From the NCBI RefSeq assembly GCF_014650075.1, contig NZ_BMUG01000001.1, forward strand, positions 138,710 through 202,709: a stretch of DNA of 64,000 bases, written 5' to 3'. Below are positions 61,557 to 64,000 of the stretch, in pieces; the stretch's first letter is position 1, and each line of letters starts with the position of its first letter. Source of the stretch: Streptomyces microflavus (GTDB lineage: Bacteria; Actinomycetota; Actinomycetes; Streptomycetales; Streptomycetaceae). Under the pieces are notes generated by a model. That model saw nothing but the letters and a program-made list of their open reading frames with translations. It was not told where the DNA came from and searched no databases. The position numbers and the translations under genes were made by a program.

Positions 61557-62321
61557 GTGGACTACCCGAACGACCAGGCACCTGGCGCACCGATCCGCTC
61601 CGGCATCCCGGAGCACGGCCGCATCCCCAAGTACTACGCGGTCAAGGCCCAGATCTCTCTGCTCATCGACGATCTGGGCGAGGGTGGGCTCCTGCCCACC
61701 GAGCGGGATCTCGCCCTTCGCCACGAGGTGTCGCGCGAGACCGTACGGCAGGCGCTGCGCGAGCTCCTGCTGGAGGGGCGGCTGCGCCGGCAGGGGCGCG
61801 GGACCGTCGTCGCCGGCCCCAAGCTGGAGCAGCCGCTCTCGCTCGCCAGCTACACCGAAGGCGTCCGGCGCCAGGGCCGGCGGCCCGGCCGGCACCTCAT
61901 CGGGCTGGAACGCTTCCCCTGCCCCGAGGCGCTCGCCGCCGAGATCGGGGTCGGCCGGGGCGAACCCGTCTGGCACCTGGAGCGGGTGCTGCTCGCCGAC
62001 GACGAGCGGGTCGGGCTGGAGAGCACGTACGTCAGTGTCACCCGACTCCCGCGACTGGACACGGAGTTCGAGCCGGACTCCTCCTTCTACGCCTACCTCC
62101 GCGACCGGCTCGGCATCGCGTTCGGGGACGCCGACGAGCGGATCGAGACCGTGCTCGCCACCCCCCGCGAGGCGCTGCTCATCGGGACCCCGCCCGCCCT
62201 GCCGATGCTCCTGATCCACCGGCTCTCCCGGGACACGGAGGGGCGGCCGCTGGAGCGGGTGCGGACCCTGTTCCGGGGGGACCGGTTCTCCTTCACCACG
62301 CATCTGGGCGGCGAGCGCTGA
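61557..62321 (+). CDS. GntR/UTRA-family regulator (phosphonate-type)
   Basis: 254 residues from GTG 61557. Winged helix-turn-helix of GntR type (PKYYAVKAQISLLIDDLGEGGLLPTERDLALRHEVSRETVRQALRELL) followed by a UTRA ligand domain (LSLASYTEGVRRQGRRPGRHLIG, PVWHLERVLLADDERVGLESTYV, LLIHRLSRDTEGRPLERVRTLFRGDRF). It precedes a FAD oxidoreductase/phosphonatase-like pair. UTRA regulators such as PhnF sense phosphonates, so it probably controls this module through the site at 62381. Confidence 0.9.
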   Translation: MDYPNDQAPGAPIRSGIPEHGRIPKYYAVKAQISLLIDDLGEGGLLPTERDLALRHEVSRETVRQALRELLLEGRLRRQGRGTVVAGPKLEQPLSLASYTEGVRRQGRRPGRHLIGLERFPCPEALAAEIGVGRGEPVWHLERVLLADDERVGLESTYVSVTRLPRLDTEFEPDSSFYAYLRDRLGIAFGDADERIETVLATPREALLIGTPPALPMLLIHRLSRDTEGRPLERVRTLFRGDRFSFTTHLGGER

Positions 62322-62380
62322 CGGCGTAGTCCGGCGGGCACGCATGAGCCTTCATCGACAGTGGTAACGGAAACGTAACG

Positions 62381-62390
62381 GGTCTAGTCC
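62381..62390. promoter_or_regulatory. GntR-type operator candidate
   Basis: GGTCTAGTCC is a partial palindrome (GG-CTAG-CC) resembling half of HutC/UTRA-type sites. It lies 86 bp before the oxidoreductase start and 60 bp after the GntR gene. Short, so only a candidate. Confidence 0.45.
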
Positions 62391-62466
62391 AAGCTTGGGG
62401 GGTCGTTCACCGTCCCGTTGTCGACCGGATGCGTCCGGGACACCCGCCCCGAGGAGCGTGGCCGTC

Positions 62467-63591
62467 GTGAGAGTCATCGTCGTAGGAGCCGGCGTGGTGG
62501 GAACCATGCACGCCTGGCACGCAGTCAGCCGCGGCCACGAGGTCGTACAGATCGAGCGCGAGAGCGAGGCGCGCGGGGCATCGCTCCGCAATTTCGGACA
62601 GATTTGGGTCAGCGGCCGGGCCGGTGGCGAGGAGCTGGAGACCGCCCTGCGGGCGAGGGAGCTGTGGGAGGGGATCGGGCGGCGCGTGCCGGGGCTCGGC
62701 TTCCGGGCCTGCGGCTCGCTCACCCCGCTGCGGACCGCCCGCGAGGTCGCCGTCGCCGAGGCGGCCCTCGCCAGGACCGACGCGGCGGCGCGCGGCTACA
62801 AGCTGCTCACCACCCAGGAGGCCCGCGCCCTCAACCCCGCCCTGCGCGGCACGTTCACCGCCGCCCTGTGGTGCGAGCGCGATGCGGCGGTCGAGCCGCG
62901 TACCGCCCAACTCGCCCTGAAGGCGGAGCTGCTGGCCTCAGGGCGGTACACCTACCTCGGCGGCCGAGAGGTCCGCGAAGTCGTCGGTGCCGCCTCCGTG
63001 CGCGACGACCACGGTGACGTCCACACCGGTGACGCCGTGATCCTGGCGACCGGCGCCTGGCTCGGCGGGCTCGTCCGCGAACTGGCCGGACCCGAGCTGC
63101 CCGTCCGTCGTGTCCGCCTCCAGATGATGCAGACCGACCCCCTCGGTGAGCCCCTCACCACCTCGGTCGCCGACGCCGACAGCTTCCGCTACTACCCCGC
63201 GTACCGCAGCGAGGCCCTCGACGCCCTCAACGCCCACCAGCCCCAGGACCCGGTCGCCGCCGAGCACCGCATGCAGCTCCTCATGGTCCAGCGGAACGAC
63301 GGCGGGCTGACCATCGGGGACACCCACGAGTACGAGCACCCCTTCGCCTTCGACACCGTCGAGGAGCCGTACGAGCACCTCACCCGGGTCGTCGAGGCCT
63401 TCCTCGGCCGCCCGCTGCCCCGCATCAGGCACCGCTGGGCGGGCGTCTACGCCCAGTGCACCGACACCTCACGCGTCGTCCACCGCCAGCAGGTGCGCGA
63501 CGGGGTCTGGCTCATCACCGGGCCCGGCGGGCGCGGAATGACGTGCTCGCCCGCCATCGCCGAAACGACCGCAGACCAACTGGGCTGGTGA
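62467..63591 (+). CDS. FAD-dependent oxidoreductase, TIGR03364-type (phosphonate-associated)
   Basis: 374 residues from GTG 62467. N-terminal dinucleotide motif VIVVGAGVVGTMHAWHAVSRGHEVVQIERE and RGASLRNFGQIWVSGR near residue 40. C-terminal RHRWAGVYAQCTD and GPGGRGMTCSPAIAE. It is a D-amino-acid-oxidase-fold enzyme of the group encoded with phosphonatase-like hydrolases. Related PbfC/PbfD-type enzymes oxidise N-alkylated or other aminophosphonates to phosphonoacetaldehyde, as I recall. The next gene is such a hydrolase, 6 bp downstream. Confidence 0.85.
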   Translation: MRVIVVGAGVVGTMHAWHAVSRGHEVVQIERESEARGASLRNFGQIWVSGRAGGEELETALRARELWEGIGRRVPGLGFRACGSLTPLRTAREVAVAEAALARTDAAARGYKLLTTQEARALNPALRGTFTAALWCERDAAVEPRTAQLALKAELLASGRYTYLGGREVREVVGAASVRDDHGDVHTGDAVILATGAWLGGLVRELAGPELPVRRVRLQMMQTDPLGEPLTTSVADADSFRYYPAYRSEALDALNAHQPQDPVAAEHRMQLLMVQRNDGGLTIGDTHEYEHPFAFDTVEEPYEHLTRVVEAFLGRPLPRIRHRWAGVYAQCTDTSRVVHRQQVRDGVWLITGPGGRGMTCSPAIAETTADQLGW

Positions 63592-63596
63592 ACAAC

Positions 63597-64000
63597 ATGA
63601 CTTCAGCAGAGCAAGCGACCGGTTCGACCGAGCGCACCCCCTTCGGCCTCGTCGTCCTCGACATGGCCGGGACCACCGTCGCCGACGGCGGTCTTGTCGA
63701 GCAGGCCTTCTCCGCCGCTGCCGAACGCCTCGGCGTGAAGCCCGGGTCGGGTGAACACGAGCGCCAACTCGGCTACGTACGCGCCACCATGGGCGAGTCG
63801 AAGATCTCCGTCTTCCGGCACCTCTTCGGGGACGAGGAGAAGGCCCAGTACGCCAACACCGCCTTCGAGGAGGCGTACGGGGCACTCGTCGACGGCGGCC
63901 GTATCGCCCCGATCCCCGGTGCCCGGGAGGCCGTGGAGCGTCTCATCGGCGAAGGGCGGACCGTCGTCCTGACCACCGGGTTCGCCCGGACCACCCAGGA
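63597..64000 (+). CDS. Phosphonatase-like HAD hydrolase (partial, cut by window end)
   Basis: The first 134 residues only. The HAD nucleophile motif is VVLDMAGTTVADGG, with Ala-Gly-Thr-Thr as in phosphonoacetaldehyde hydrolases. Also VEQAFSAAAERLGVKP, YVRATMGESKISVFRHLFG and VVLTTGFAR (motif II). It fits the TIGR03351 phosphonatase-like group. The FAD oxidoreductase immediately upstream would supply a phosphonate aldehyde for C-P bond cleavage. The remainder lies outside the window. Confidence 0.88.
   Translation, partial: MTSAEQATGSTERTPFGLVVLDMAGTTVADGGLVEQAFSAAAERLGVKPGSGEHERQLGYVRATMGESKISVFRHLFGDEEKAQYANTAFEEAYGALVDGGRIAPIPGAREAVERLIGEGRTVVLTTGFARTTQ

Overview
The window is high-GC actinobacterial chromosome, almost certainly Streptomyces. 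The reasons are the strong third-position GC bias, the many GTG and TTG starts, DasR-type operators beside a PTS locus, XRE/DUF397 pairs, a class E sortase with an LAXTG substrate, and a gene order (nagE2, nagE1, nagF, rph, rdgB, tRNA-Leu) that I recall from the Streptomyces core chromosome. The first 21 kb and the last 11 kb look like core genome. The middle is more accessory.

Layout. 1-11.9 kb: a membrane-tethered MazF/PemK-like protein, an MBL hydrolase, the N-acetylglucosamine PTS genes under three DasR operator sites, RNase PH, RdgB, tRNA-Leu(UAG), an HNH protein with four tandem repeats, an MHS-type MFS carrier, Bcp peroxiredoxin, DUF3618, a GroES-like protein and a guanidine-III riboswitch ahead of an SMR exporter. 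11.9-21 kb: a class A penicillin-binding protein, a three-gene ABC-2 exporter, a DUF1707 protein, an SGNH hydrolase and a DUF445 protein. 21-29 kb: a seven-gene minus-strand run that reads as a minimycin/indigoidine-type C-nucleoside pathway: uracil phosphoribosyltransferase, EamA exporter, HAD phosphatase, a single-module A(Ox)-T-TE peptide synthetase whose specificity residues read as glutamine, a small tautomerase, and a pseudouridine-phosphate-glycosidase homologue. It ends in gene remnants (29.7-31.0 kb).

31-36 kb holds two secreted F5/8-type (CBM32-like) carbohydrate-active proteins behind a LacI-type palindrome. 36-45 kb carries regulators (TipA-like MerR, LysR), an M20 peptidase, an EEP-family protein and several hypotheticals. 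45.4-49.4 kb is a compact cassette of a JmjC-type oxygenase, small unknown proteins and a DUF397 protein, facing an XRE-DUF5753/DUF397 pair. Next comes a 1045-residue PLD-nuclease/helicase fusion that could be a defence gene (49.6-52.8 kb). 52.9-64 kb: a SEC-C protein, sortase E, DUF6412, YidC, an FAH-family hydrolase, a UPF0303/Gfo-Idh pair facing a ROK regulator, a cell-wall LAXTG protein, and a GntR-controlled phosphonate-catabolism module cut by the window edge.

The strongest candidate for an unusual system is the C-nucleoside/indigoidine operon. Its order (self-protection genes first, then a hairpin, then the synthetase) and its extra tautomerase deserve a look. The JmjC cassette, the repeat-bearing HNH protein and the PLD-helicase are secondary candidates. 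All functions are inferred from sequence reading alone; no database search was run.
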